Assembly (NCBI RefSeq): GCF_044326205.1 | Contig: NZ_JBIRCY010000001.1 | Location: 124,001 to 188,000, forward strand | Direction of reading: 5' to 3' | Source: Kumtagia sp044326205 | GTDB taxonomy: Bacteria; Pseudomonadota; Alphaproteobacteria; Rhizobiales; Rhizobiaceae | DNA length: 64,000 nt | Part shown: positions 42,601 through 51,720 of the stretch, piece after piece | How the letters are laid out: each line of letters begins with the position of its first letter | Numbering within the stretch: position 1 is the stretch's first letter | Notes under the pieces: generated by a model | Told to the model about the DNA's origin: nothing | The model's input: the letters and a program-made list of their open reading frames with translations, nothing else | Databases searched by the model: none | Made by a program: the position numbers and the translations under genes

Positions 42601-45600
42601 ATGAATCTTCACCAGACCAGAAACGACCCGCTGATCCTCTCCGGGCGCGATGTGACCGCCGTTTTGGGGCCGACCAACACCGGCAAAACCCATCTCGCCA
42701 TCGAGCGCATGGTCGCCCATGAAAGCGGCGTCATCGGCCTGCCGCTCCGGCTGCTTGCGCGCGAGGTCTATGGCCGCGTCTGCGAAAAGGTCGGGGCGAA
42801 CAAGGTCGCGCTGGTCACCGGCGAGGAGAAGATCACGCCGGCCGGTGCGCGCTATTCGGTCTGCACCGTCGAGGCGATGCCGCGCGAGACCGACGCCGCC
42901 TTCGTCGCCATCGACGAAATCCAGCTCGCCGGCGACCTTGAGCGCGGCCACATCTTTACCGACCGCATCCTGCATCTGCGCGGAAGGCAGGAGACGCTGC
43001 TGCTCGGCGCCGCCACCATGCGCGGCATCCTCGAAAAACTGCTGCGCGGCATATCGGTGGTCACCCGTCCCCGCCTGTCGCATCTAGCTTATGCCGGGTC
43101 GAAAAAACTCACCCGTCTGCCGCGCCGCTCGGCGGTGGTCGCCTTCTCTGCCGACGAAGTCTACGCCATAGCCGAACTGATCCGACGCCAGCGCGGCGGC
43201 GCGGCCGTGGTGCTGGGAGCTCTCAGCCCACGCACCAGAAACGCCCAGGTAGCGCTCTACCAGTCGGGAGACGTCGATTACCTCGTCGCCACCGACGCGA
43301 TCGGCATGGGGCTCAATCTCGATGTCGACCACGTCGCCTTCGCCCAGAACCGAAAATTCGACGGATACCAGTATCGCCCGCTGACCGCCGCTGAACTCGG
43401 CCAGATCGCCGGCCGCGCAGGCCGGCATCTGCGCGACGGCACGTTCGGCGTCACCGGCCAGGTCGATCCGCTCGACGACGATCTGGTCGAAAAGATCGAG
43501 GGCCATGATTTCGAGCCAGTGAAGGTGCTGCAATGGCGCACCGCGCATTTCGATTTTTCCAGCCTTGATGCGCTGCGTCATTCGATCGAGACGCCGACGC
43601 CGGTCGAGGGGCTGACGCGCGCCTTGCCCGCCGTCGATGCCCGTGCGCTGGAGCAGCTTGCCCGCGATCCCGACATCCAGCGGCTGGCGGTCGGACGCCA
43701 GCGTGTGGCGCTGTTGTGGGACGTCTGCTCGCTGCCCGACTATCGCCGCATCGCGCCCGCCCAGCATTCCGAGCTTGTCGGCTCGATCTACACCGACATC
43801 GCCCGGCGCGGCCATGTCGACGAGGATTACATGGCCGAGCAGGTGCGCCGCGCCGATTCCACCGACGGCGACATCGACACGCTGTCCAACCGCATCGCCC
43901 AGATCCGTACCTGGACCTATGTATCGAACCGGCCCGGCTGGCTGGCCGATCCGCTGCACTGGCAGGAAAAAACGCGCGAGATCGAGAACAGATTGTCGGA
44001 TGCGCTGCATGAGCGGTTGACGAAACGCTTCGTTGATCGCAGGACATCCGTGCTCATGCGGCGCCTTAGAGAAAATACCATGCTTGAAGCCGAGATAGAC
44101 CCGTCCGGGACCGTGAATGTCGAAGGCCACCATGTCGGCGACCTGCAGGGCTTCCGCTTCACCGCCGACCAGAGCGCCGGCGGCGAGGACGCCAAGGCGG
44201 TCCGCGCCGCCGCGCAGAAAGCGCTTGCCACCGAGTTCGAGGCGCGTGCTGAAAAGTTCGCGCTTTGCGGCAACCACGACATCGCGCTGGCGTCCGACGG
44301 CATTTTACGCTGGATCGGCGCGCCCATCGGCACGCTGGCCGCCACCGAGGACGCGCTGAAGCCGCGTGTCATCCTGCTCGCCGACGAACAACTGACAGGA
44401 CCGGCGCGCGACAAGGTCGTCGCCCGTGCCGAGCGTTTCGTGACGTTCCAGATCGAGACTCTTCTCAAGCCGCTGATCGATTTGAAGCAGGCCGATCAAC
44501 TGACCGGTATCGCCCGCGGCATCGCATTCCGGCTGGTCGAGCAGTTTGGATTGATCAACCGCCGCGACATCACCGACGAAGTGAAATCGCTCGACCAGGA
44601 AGGCCGCGCCGCGCTCCGCCGGCTCGGCGTGCGGTTCGGCGCCTACCACATCTTCGTTCCGGCCCTCATCAAGCCGGCGCCGGCCAGCATCATCACGCTG
44701 CTCTGGTCGCTGAAGAACGACGGCAAGGACAAGCCCGGTTTCGGCGATATCGTCCACATGCTGGCCGCCGGCCGAACCTCCGTGCTGGTCAACGCCGTAT
44801 TCGACAAGGCGTTCTACGCGCTTGCCGGCTTCCGCATCCTCGGCCGCCGCGCCGTGCGCGTCGACATTCTGGAGCGGCTGGCCGACCTGATCCGCCCTGC
44901 CCTGTCGTGGAAGCCCGGCACGGGCCTGCGCCCCGACGGCGCCTTCGACGGCAGCGCCTTCCTGGTCACACCGGCGATGATGTCGATCCTCGGCGCAACC
45001 GGCGAGGACATCGAGGACATTCTGAAGGGCCTCGGCTACCGCTCCGAACCGAAACCGCAGGCGGACGTCAAGGCGCGCCTCGAAGCACTTGACCTTGCCG
45101 CCCGAGAAGCCGTCGCCAAGGCCGCCGCCGACCGCGCCGCCGCGCAGGAAGCCGCCGCTGCCGAAAAGGCGGCTGCTGCCGAACGGGCCGCCGCCGAGCA
45201 GGCTGCAAGCGACGACGCCGCTGTCACGGCCGGAACGGATGCAGCCGCGGCAGCCGAAACGGTCACCGCGGTCGAGTCTTTCCCGGGCACCGAGACCGCT
45301 GCAACTGAGTCGCCAGCCTTGGCGGAAGCCGCCGATACGACCGAGACCGTTGCCTCTGCTGAAACGGACCAGTCCGAATCGCTTTCGGCCGCTGAGGACG
45401 ACGCTTTTCCCAGCACTGCCCCGGAGACCGTGGTGGCAAGCGAAGCTGGCGACCAGCATGCCGGTGAAGTGGCAGCCGCCGTAGAAGAGGCGGCAACCGA
45501 TGAGGCCCTCGGTGAAACGGCAGGCGACGAGACCATAACCGCGTCGGCGGATAGAGAGATTGCCGCGGCGACCGAAGCCGAGTCCGCGCAGGCTGTAGAA

Positions 45601-46308
45601 GCATCAACGCCAAAGCCCCAATCGGAAAGCGCGGTCACTGAGGATGCGGCGCCGGAGCCGGAAAAAACGGCTTCCTTTGAAGCGATTCAGGAGGATGCGT
45701 CCTCAACTTCCGGCGAAGTGATTGAAAAGCCCGATTCTTCCGAAGTTCATGCATCTTCCGGAACAGCGTTCGAAGCCCCTGCCGAAGCTTCCTCCGAAAC
45801 GCCCGTCGAGGAGCCTAAGCCATTGCTTTTGTGGCGTCCTGCCCGTTTCGAGCGCCCACGACATCATCGCCATGGCGACCGCAATCGCCCGCAACGGGAT
45901 GGACAGCCTCGCGGAGACCACCAGAGGCACGATGGCCCGCGGCGGGATGGCCAACGGCCAGAAGGCTCGATACCGGAAGGCCAGCGCGACGCTCGTGGTC
46001 CCAGGCGCGACCGCCCGCATGGAGCGCCCGCCGGTGACCAGCGCCAATCCGATCAACGTCCTGGAAACAAACCGAAATTCGATCGCAGCCGGTTCAAGGG
46101 CAAGCCCGACGGCAACCGTCCGCAAGCGGATGGCAACCGGTCGGATCGCGGGGACCGCCAGGATAGCGGAAACCGGTCAGATCATCGCAACAAGGACGGC
46201 GGCAAGCCCGCCTTCCAGGCCAAGCCGCGCGAAGAACGTCCGGTTCGTTTCGACCCGGACTCGCCCTTTGCAAAACTCGCGGCCTTGCGCGACCAGCTCA
46301 AGAAGTAA
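42601..46308 (+). CDS. Suv3-like DEAD/DEAH RNA helicase with long disordered tail
   Basis: A 1235-residue protein. Residues 15-340 form two RecA domains: Walker A GPTNTGKT (near residue 24), DEIQ box (near residue 103), TDAIGMGLN and QIAGRAGRH (motifs V-VI). Residues 350-800 match the all-helical part of SUPV3L1-type helicases. From about residue 820 the sequence turns into Ala/Glu/Thr-rich acidic repeats, and from about residue 1080 into Arg/Asp/Gly/Asn/Gln-rich segments (RPQRDGQPRGDHQRHDG), ending with a compact SPFAKLAALRDQLKK. The tail resembles RNA-degradosome scaffold tails. The S4 gene overlaps its stop by one base. Confidence 0.88.
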   Translation: MNLHQTRNDPLILSGRDVTAVLGPTNTGKTHLAIERMVAHESGVIGLPLRLLAREVYGRVCEKVGANKVALVTGEEKITPAGARYSVCTVEAMPRETDAAFVAIDEIQLAGDLERGHIFTDRILHLRGRQETLLLGAATMRGILEKLLRGISVVTRPRLSHLAYAGSKKLTRLPRRSAVVAFSADEVYAIAELIRRQRGGAAVVLGALSPRTRNAQVALYQSGDVDYLVATDAIGMGLNLDVDHVAFAQNRKFDGYQYRPLTAAELGQIAGRAGRHLRDGTFGVTGQVDPLDDDLVEKIEGHDFEPVKVLQWRTAHFDFSSLDALRHSIETPTPVEGLTRALPAVDARALEQLARDPDIQRLAVGRQRVALLWDVCSLPDYRRIAPAQHSELVGSIYTDIARRGHVDEDYMAEQVRRADSTDGDIDTLSNRIAQIRTWTYVSNRPGWLADPLHWQEKTREIENRLSDALHERLTKRFVDRRTSVLMRRLRENTMLEAEIDPSGTVNVEGHHVGDLQGFRFTADQSAGGEDAKAVRAAAQKALATEFEARAEKFALCGNHDIALASDGILRWIGAPIGTLAATEDALKPRVILLADEQLTGPARDKVVARAERFVTFQIETLLKPLIDLKQADQLTGIARGIAFRLVEQFGLINRRDITDEVKSLDQEGRAALRRLGVRFGAYHIFVPALIKPAPASIITLLWSLKNDGKDKPGFGDIVHMLAAGRTSVLVNAVFDKAFYALAGFRILGRRAVRVDILERLADLIRPALSWKPGTGLRPDGAFDGSAFLVTPAMMSILGATGEDIEDILKGLGYRSEPKPQADVKARLEALDLAAREAVAKAAADRAAAQEAAAAEKAAAAERAAAEQAASDDAAVTAGTDAAAAAETVTAVESFPGTETAATESPALAEAADTTETVASAETDQSESLSAAEDDAFPSTAPETVVASEAGDQHAGEVAAAVEEAATDEALGETAGDETITASADREIAAATEAESAQAVEASTPKPQSESAVTEDAAPEPEKTASFEAIQEDASSTSGEVIEKPDSSEVHASSGTAFEAPAEASSETPVEEPKPLLLWRPARFERPRHHRHGDRNRPQRDGQPRGDHQRHDGPRRDGQRPEGSIPEGQRDARGPRRDRPHGAPAGDQRQSDQRPGNKPKFDRSRFKGKPDGNRPQADGNRSDRGDRQDSGNRSDHRNKDGGKPAFQAKPREERPVRFDPDSPFAKLAALRDQLKK

Positions 46309-46688
46309 TGGCCGAGACACGGCAACGTATTGATAAGTGGCTGTTTTTCGCGCGCGTCGTCAAATCCCGCTCGCTCGCCGCCAAGCTCGCGCAGGCGGGC
46401 CGCGTGCGGATCAACGGCGAAAAGACCGACAAGGCTTCCGACCTGGTGCAGATCGGCGACACGCTGACCATCACGCTCGAACGCCGCATCCTGGTCTACA
46501 AGGTGCTTGCGCCGGGCAATAGGCGTGGCCCTGCCGAAGAAGCCCGCACGCTCTACGAGGATCTCTCGCCGCCATCCGTGAGCGAGAAATCCCTCCCGGA
46601 CGCGCTTCCCGCCGTCCGCGACATCGGCAGCGGCCGCCCCACCAAAAAGGAGCGGCGGCAGACCGATCGGCTGCGCGATGACTCCTGA
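46308..46688 (+). CDS. S4 domain RNA-binding protein (Hsp15-like)
   Basis: A 126-residue protein whose first 80 residues are an S4 domain (RQRIDKWLFFARVVKSRSLAAKLAQAGRVRINGEKTDKASDLVQIGDTLTI), as in Hsp15, which rescues blocked 50S-nascent chain complexes. The basic C-terminal tail (GRPTKKERRQTDRLRDDS) fits rRNA binding. Its ATG shares a base with the helicase stop (TAATG), so the two are translationally coupled. That supports a joint role in RNA handling. Confidence 0.9.
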   Translation: MAETRQRIDKWLFFARVVKSRSLAAKLAQAGRVRINGEKTDKASDLVQIGDTLTITLERRILVYKVLAPGNRRGPAEEARTLYEDLSPPSVSEKSLPDALPAVRDIGSGRPTKKERRQTDRLRDDS

Positions 46689-46849
46689 ACCGATGCGGTC
46701 GGATGGAATGATTCGTGCCTAGTCTGCCACATGATCCGAAACGCCATTCCGCCCTGCGGCTTAGCAGCGCAAAGCTGACCCTTGCCAGCGTGCGGCAAAG
46801 GAATTACGTCACGCCTGACCGATGAGCGGCAAGCCGCCGGAGCCTCGCT

Positions 46850-47188
46850 ATGACCTACCTCGTCACCGACAACTGCATCAAGTGCAAGTACATGGACTGC
46901 GTCGAGGTCTGTCCGGTCGACTGCTTCTATGAAGGCGAGAATATGCTCGTCATCCATCCCGACGAGTGCATCGATTGCGGCGTGTGCGAGCCCGAATGCC
47001 CGGCCGACGCCATCAAGCCCGACACTGAGCCCGGGCTGGACAAGTGGTTGAAGCTCAACACTGAATATTCGGTCAAATGGCCGAACATCACCACCAAGAA
47101 GGACGAGCCGCCGGACGCCAAGGAGTTCGACGGGGTGGAGAACAAGCTGGAGAAGTATTTTTCGCCGGAACCCGGCGAAGGCGACTGA
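46850..47188 (+). CDS. fdxA: 7Fe ferredoxin FdxA
   Basis: A 112-residue [3Fe-4S][4Fe-4S] ferredoxin. The N-terminus TDNCIKCKYMDCVEVCPVDCFYEG and the second motif DECIDCGVCEPECPADAI give the cysteines for both clusters (first motif near residues 9-21, second near 40-50). The C-terminal extension (LDKWLKLNTEYSVKWPNITTKKDEPPDAKEFDG) is typical of the FdxA/FdI type. It is a cytoplasmic electron carrier, about 160 bp after the S4 gene. Confidence 0.95.
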   Translation: MTYLVTDNCIKCKYMDCVEVCPVDCFYEGENMLVIHPDECIDCGVCEPECPADAIKPDTEPGLDKWLKLNTEYSVKWPNITTKKDEPPDAKEFDGVENKLEKYFSPEPGEGD

Positions 47189-47547
47189 TACAAGACCCTC
47201 GGCCGGACGTTTTTGAGATGTGGCTGGAGTGCGGGCGAAAGGCCTTGCGCTGGCGCCTCTCTTCGCGGGTGCAGTAAATTCTTGATTCTTGCCCGTTTTT
47301 ATGCTACCCCATAAAAACATGCCGCAGACACGTCGTCGTTTAATGGCGAAGAGCCTCTACCACTGAAAGGTGTAGTTCTCATCCGGCCAAGGCAACTTGG
47401 GCTGGGTTTTGCCGTTTAGGCATTACCCCGGCTCGGGCTTTTCCGGAGGGGCTCGTGCTGTCTCTGGCGGCTCTCGTTCGGCGAAAAGGCCGATCCAATT
47501 GTCGGCCGGCACGGAGTGCCGGCGGCGCAACAGGAGTTCAGGGCGTA
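47189..47547 (+). other. Long structured 5' region of carD
   Basis: 359 bp without a gene. It holds an AT-rich inverted repeat GTTTTTATG / CATAAAAAC (47295-47318), a likely promoter, a small stem near 47358-47376 (CTACCAC / GTGTAG) and a perfect 8-bp hairpin GCCGGCAC-GGA-GTGCCGGC (47505-47523) that ends about 25 bases before the ATG. A transcript from the predicted promoter would have a leader of more than 200 bases. Confidence 0.5.
47289..47317 (+). promoter_or_regulatory. Predicted carD promoter
   Basis: TTGCCC (47289-47294) preceded by CT and TAAAAA (47312-47317) are 17 bp apart, in line with the alphaproteobacterial CTTG(A/C)C preference. A 9-bp inverted repeat overlaps the spacer and the -10 element. 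Confidence 0.4.
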
Positions 47548-48126
47548 ATGGCAACGACACAAGTGCAGAAGAAGTCCCCGGTCCGTCACGGGTTCAAGAG
47601 CGGGGAGTTCATCGTCTATCCGGCGCACGGCGTTGGCCAGATCGTGTCGATCGACGAGCAGGAAGTCGCCGGTCACAAGCTCGAACTCTTCGTCATCGAT
47701 TTCGCCAAGGACAAGATGCGCCTCAAGGTGCCGGTCGCCAAGGCGACCGCCATCGGCATGCGCAAGCTGTCGGAGACCGATTATGTCGAGCGCGCTCTGA
47801 AAGTCCTGCAGGGCCGCGCCCGCGTCAAGCGCACCATGTGGTCGCGCCGTGCGCAGGAATACGATCAGAAAATCAATTCCGGCGACTTGATCTCCATCTC
47901 CGAGGTGGTGCGCGACCTCTATCGCGCCGAGAACCAGCCGGAGCAGTCCTATTCCGAGCGCCAGCTCTATGAGGCGGCCCTGGATCGCATGGCGCGCGAG
48001 ATCGCCGCGGTGAACCGCGTGTCGGAGACCGAGGCCGTCCGCATGATCGAGACCAACCTTGCAAAGGGTCCGAAGCGCGGCGCGAAGGCCGACAATGAGG
48101 AAGCCGAGCAGGAAGAGGCTGCCTGA
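47548..48126 (+). CDS. carD: CarD family transcriptional regulator
   Basis: A 192-residue RNA polymerase-binding regulator. The N-terminal CarD/TRCF RNAP-interacting domain (residues 15-75: KSGEFIVYPAHGVGQIVSIDEQEVAGHKLELFVIDFAKDKMRLKVPV) contacts the beta subunit. The helical C-terminal domain (residues 85-170: RRAQEYDQKINSGDLISISEVVRDLYR) binds upstream DNA and stabilises open complexes, especially at rRNA promoters. The tail is acidic. The ATG at 47548 was chosen by homology. The gene has its own terminator. Confidence 0.94.
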   Translation: MATTQVQKKSPVRHGFKSGEFIVYPAHGVGQIVSIDEQEVAGHKLELFVIDFAKDKMRLKVPVAKATAIGMRKLSETDYVERALKVLQGRARVKRTMWSRRAQEYDQKINSGDLISISEVVRDLYRAENQPEQSYSERQLYEAALDRMAREIAAVNRVSETEAVRMIETNLAKGPKRGAKADNEEAEQEEAA

Positions 48127-48150
48127 ACGGCGCCTTTCCTACCAAACTCG

Positions 48151-48184
48151 AAAAACCCGGCCTCGCGCCGGGTTTTTTGTTTTC
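48151..48184 (+). terminator. Rho-independent terminator of carD
   Basis: AACCCGGC (48154-48161) pairs with GCCGGGTT (48167-48174) around CTCGC and is followed by TTTTGTTTT. Flanking A and T runs lengthen the stem. It lies about 25 bp after the carD stop. Confidence 0.92.
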
Positions 48185-48245
48185 CGAACGATCGACAACT
48201 CGCGCGAACCACTCCGGCAATTCACAAAGTCGTGCGACTCCCGCC

Positions 48246-48270
48246 GGAACCATCCCGGAGACCCCGCGTT
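48246..48270 (+). promoter_or_regulatory. EcfG-type (general stress response) promoter of rpoH
   Basis: GGAAC (48246-48250) and CGTT (48267-48270) are separated by 16 bp. This is the consensus used by EcfG/RpoE2, the general-stress sigma factor of alphaproteobacteria (GGAAC-N16/17-CGTT). It is about 145 bp before the rpoH start. The -35 half overlaps the left side of an inverted repeat TCCCGGAGAC (48253-48262) / GTCTCCGGGA (48295-48304). In Sinorhizobium meliloti rpoH2 is known to depend on RpoE2. Confidence 0.7.
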
Positions 48271-48413
48271 TTGCAGCAACTGCGGAGCGTTGAAGTCTCC
48301 GGGACGGCATCCGTGCGTGCGGATCACGCTATCGTCATTGTCGTTGCCCGTGACCTTCCCACTTTGCCGGTTTTAGATTTTCCGGGACGGGGCCCTTGTT
48401 CGGGACAACAGTC

Positions 48414-49268
<855 letters not shown>

Positions 49269-49335
49269 CGACGCAGCGCTGGTCGCCTGGACCCAACCTT
49301 TCGGCCACACTGAATGACCACTGTGGCTTGCCGAC

Positions 49336-50964
49336 TTACTGATCCGTGATGATCTTGACCTTGTCGCCGGCCGACACCGACGCCACCGGCGACAGTGCGT
49401 TGAGCAGGCGGAACAGGTCGAGCTTGCGGTCGACTCCCACCATCTTCGCCGACAGCGTGCCGACGGTGTCGCCAGCCTTCACCGTAATGACCCGCACATG
49501 CAGCGGCTTCAGCGCAGCCTTCTCGCTGGCGCTCAGCGCCTTGAAGCTGCCGCCGACGGAACGCGCGATGACGTTGATGGTCGTATTGGCGACCGGCGCG
49601 GCGGTGAGCAGCCGGTAGACCTGACCGCCGACGCGGATGACCGTGATGTCGAACTGCCAGCCTTCGGCGCGTGCGCTGGCGATCGCCGCCTCATTGCCGT
49701 TGATCGTCTCGCTGCGCACGCTGGCGGCGTCCAGGCCGGTCACCCAGCCGGAGCGGATATAATCGGGCAGCGACACCTTGCGGTCGAGCGTCACCCCGTC
49801 GAAGCGGATCGCCACGTCTCCCGGTCCGGTAGCCGTGACGGCAGCGGCTGTGTTGTCGATGACAAAATTCGTCGGCACCGAGAACGAGATACCGAGCCCC
49901 GGATGCAGGAAGGTGCTGCCGCGCACATAACCTTCTTCCGGCGTATCGCCGAAGAGCAGGCCATCGATGCCGGCCAGAAAGGAATCGCGCTCGGTGGCGC
50001 CGGTGCCCGGCTGGCCGAACTGCCTGGCATGCATGCGTGCAAGCTCGATGCGCTGCGGCGCGTTGGGATGGCTGGCGAGGAAGTCGAGGCTGGGATCGGT
50101 GGCGCCGCTGATCGAGCGGAAATTGCTGTAGTCGGCCATAGACTGCAGGAAGCGCGCCGCCGCATAAGGGTCGTAGCCGGCCAGCCCGCTGGTCTTGATG
50201 CCGATCGCGTCGGCTTCCAGTTCCTGGTTGCGTGAGAATTGCGCGAGCCTGAGCTTGCCGCGGATCAGCGCCACCTTGGCGGTCGGCGTCTCGCCGAGCA
50301 CCTCGCCGACCACCTTGGTGGCGAGAACCTCCTCGGCCTCCTTCTGCTGGCGCGCCAGCCCGTGATTGGCGGTGACGTGGCCCATCTCGTGGGCGATCAC
50401 CGCCGCCAGCTCGGCGGAATCGTTGGCCAGCGCCAGCAGGCCGCGCGTCACGTAGAGGTAGCCGCCCGGCAGCGCGAAGGCGTTGACGTTGGGCGAATTG
50501 AGGATGGTGATGCGGTAGGTCTGCGTCGGATTGTTCGAGACGGTGGTCAGGCTGCCGACCACTTTTGCGACCATCCGCTCCAGCTTCGGATCGGAATATT
50601 CACCGCCATAGGTGGCGAGAATGCGCGGATGCTGGGCACGCGCCAATTCCGCCAGCCGGTCGTTGCGGGTGACGGTGTCGACCGTGACCGGCTTGTCCGA
50701 GGGCTGGAAATTCGATTCCTCGACGCTGCTCGGAAAGCTCTCGCAACCGGCCAGGAACGCAATCATCGCCAGCGCCGCCAGACGCCGGGCATTCGCACGC
50801 AGGAAGGCATACGAAACTTCGCGTCTGTTCAGGACGTCCGGCAGGGCAGATTCCTCTCGTTCTGTGGCCGCAGGCGAATCTCGCCTTCCCAGCGTTGCGC
50901 AGCTAGCCAATACGCATTCCGAACACAACGACGGAAAGGTAGCAAGGCCTCGTCTGCCTCGCAA
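49336..50964 (-). CDS. Periplasmic M48 family metalloprotease (lipoprotein)
   Basis: A zinc metallopeptidase of the M48 family. In the frame opened by TTG at 50964, a lipoprotein signal (LAALAMIAFLAGC) ends at Cys74, so the true start must lie about 25 codons before it. No ATG or GTG exists there, and TTG or CTG codons are the only options. The catalytic motif is HEMGH (near residue 192), with the third ligand Glu in NQELEADAIG. The C-terminal 55 residues look like a LysM-type unit (VITVKAGDTVGTLSAKMVGVDRKLDLFRLLNAL). M48 lipoproteins of this kind degrade misassembled outer-membrane proteins. Confidence 0.88.
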   Translation of the reverse strand: MRGRRGLATFPSLCSECVLASCATLGRRDSPAATEREESALPDVLNRREVSYAFLRANARRLAALAMIAFLAGCESFPSSVEESNFQPSDKPVTVDTVTRNDRLAELARAQHPRILATYGGEYSDPKLERMVAKVVGSLTTVSNNPTQTYRITILNSPNVNAFALPGGYLYVTRGLLALANDSAELAAVIAHEMGHVTANHGLARQQKEAEEVLATKVVGEVLGETPTAKVALIRGKLRLAQFSRNQELEADAIGIKTSGLAGYDPYAAARFLQSMADYSNFRSISGATDPSLDFLASHPNAPQRIELARMHARQFGQPGTGATERDSFLAGIDGLLFGDTPEEGYVRGSTFLHPGLGISFSVPTNFVIDNTAAAVTATGPGDVAIRFDGVTLDRKVSLPDYIRSGWVTGLDAASVRSETINGNEAAIASARAEGWQFDITVIRVGGQVYRLLTAAPVANTTINVIARSVGGSFKALSASEKAALKPLHVRVITVKAGDTVGTLSAKMVGVDRKLDLFRLLNALSPVASVSAGDKVKIITDQ

Positions 50965-51720
50965 TTATGTCGGCTTCCGGGCGATTCTCGGCAATTCGTC
51001 TGCAGAGCCTGCTTCACCGATATAGCGCTGGAACGCAGCCGGTCCAGTTTTGCGGAAGAAATCGGCAGTTGGCCCTGCCCCGGCCACCTTGCCATCTTCG
51101 ACGAATATCATATGGCCGGCCACCCGTCGCGCATCCTCGGGATGGTGCGTGACCAGCACGACGGTAAGGCCGCGTTCGGCCTGCAACGCCGTGATCAGGT
51201 CCATCATGTCGTCACGCAGCGATGGGCCGAGCGCAGCAAATGGCTCATCCATCAACAGCACCGGGCGGTTGCGGACCAGCACGCGGGCAATCGCCACACG
51301 CTGCCGCTCGCCGCCGGAAAGTTCGCGCGGCAGCCGTTTTTCCTTGCCGGCAAGGCCGGTGCGCTGCAAGGCTTCGGCTATCGCCTGGTGATCTCCCGGC
51401 GACAGTTTCAACGACGGCGAACGGCCGAGGCTGACATTCTTCTCCACGCTTAGATGCGCGAAGAGGTTGTTTTCCTGGAAGACCATCGACACCGGCCGGC
51501 GGTCCGGTGGCAGATTGGTGACGTCCGTATCGCCGATCAGCACGCGCCCCGCCTCCGGCGTCCGGAAGCCGGCGATGATGTCGAGCAGCGTCGATTTTCC
51601 CGACCCGCTCGGCCCCATCACCGCAGTGATCGCCGCCGGCGGGATATCGACATCGAACCGCATCTCCATCTCCGGATAGCGGAAGCGCACGCCTTCGACG
51701 CGGATGCCGGCTTGCCTCAT
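50965..51720 (-). CDS. thiQ: Thiamine ABC transporter ATP-binding protein
   Basis: A 251-residue ABC ATPase energising thiamine/TPP import. Walker A GPSGSGKST is near residue 37, the Q-loop FQENNLFAHL near residue 81, the signature LSGGERQRVAIARVL near residue 134, and Walker B LLMDEPFAALG near residue 156, followed by the H-loop (LVTHHPEDA). Its ATG overlaps the thiP stop (ATGA, 51717-51720). It is the last gene of thiBPQ. The stop abuts the M48 gene frame. Confidence 0.93.
   Translation of the reverse strand: MRQAGIRVEGVRFRYPEMEMRFDVDIPPAAITAVMGPSGSGKSTLLDIIAGFRTPEAGRVLIGDTDVTNLPPDRRPVSMVFQENNLFAHLSVEKNVSLGRSPSLKLSPGDHQAIAEALQRTGLAGKEKRLPRELSGGERQRVAIARVLVRNRPVLLMDEPFAALGPSLRDDMMDLITALQAERGLTVVLVTHHPEDARRVAGHMIFVEDGKVAGAGPTADFFRKTGPAAFQRYIGEAGSADELPRIARKPT

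Noticed and set aside
42355..43083. 242-aa minus-strand frame before and inside the helicase gene
   Set aside because: It overlaps the conserved Walker region of the helicase, has no ribosome-binding site and low-quality composition.
45722..46333. 203-aa plus-strand frame in another phase of the helicase tail
   Set aside because: The low-complexity tail leaves all frames open. Coupling of the main frame to the S4 gene shows which one is used.
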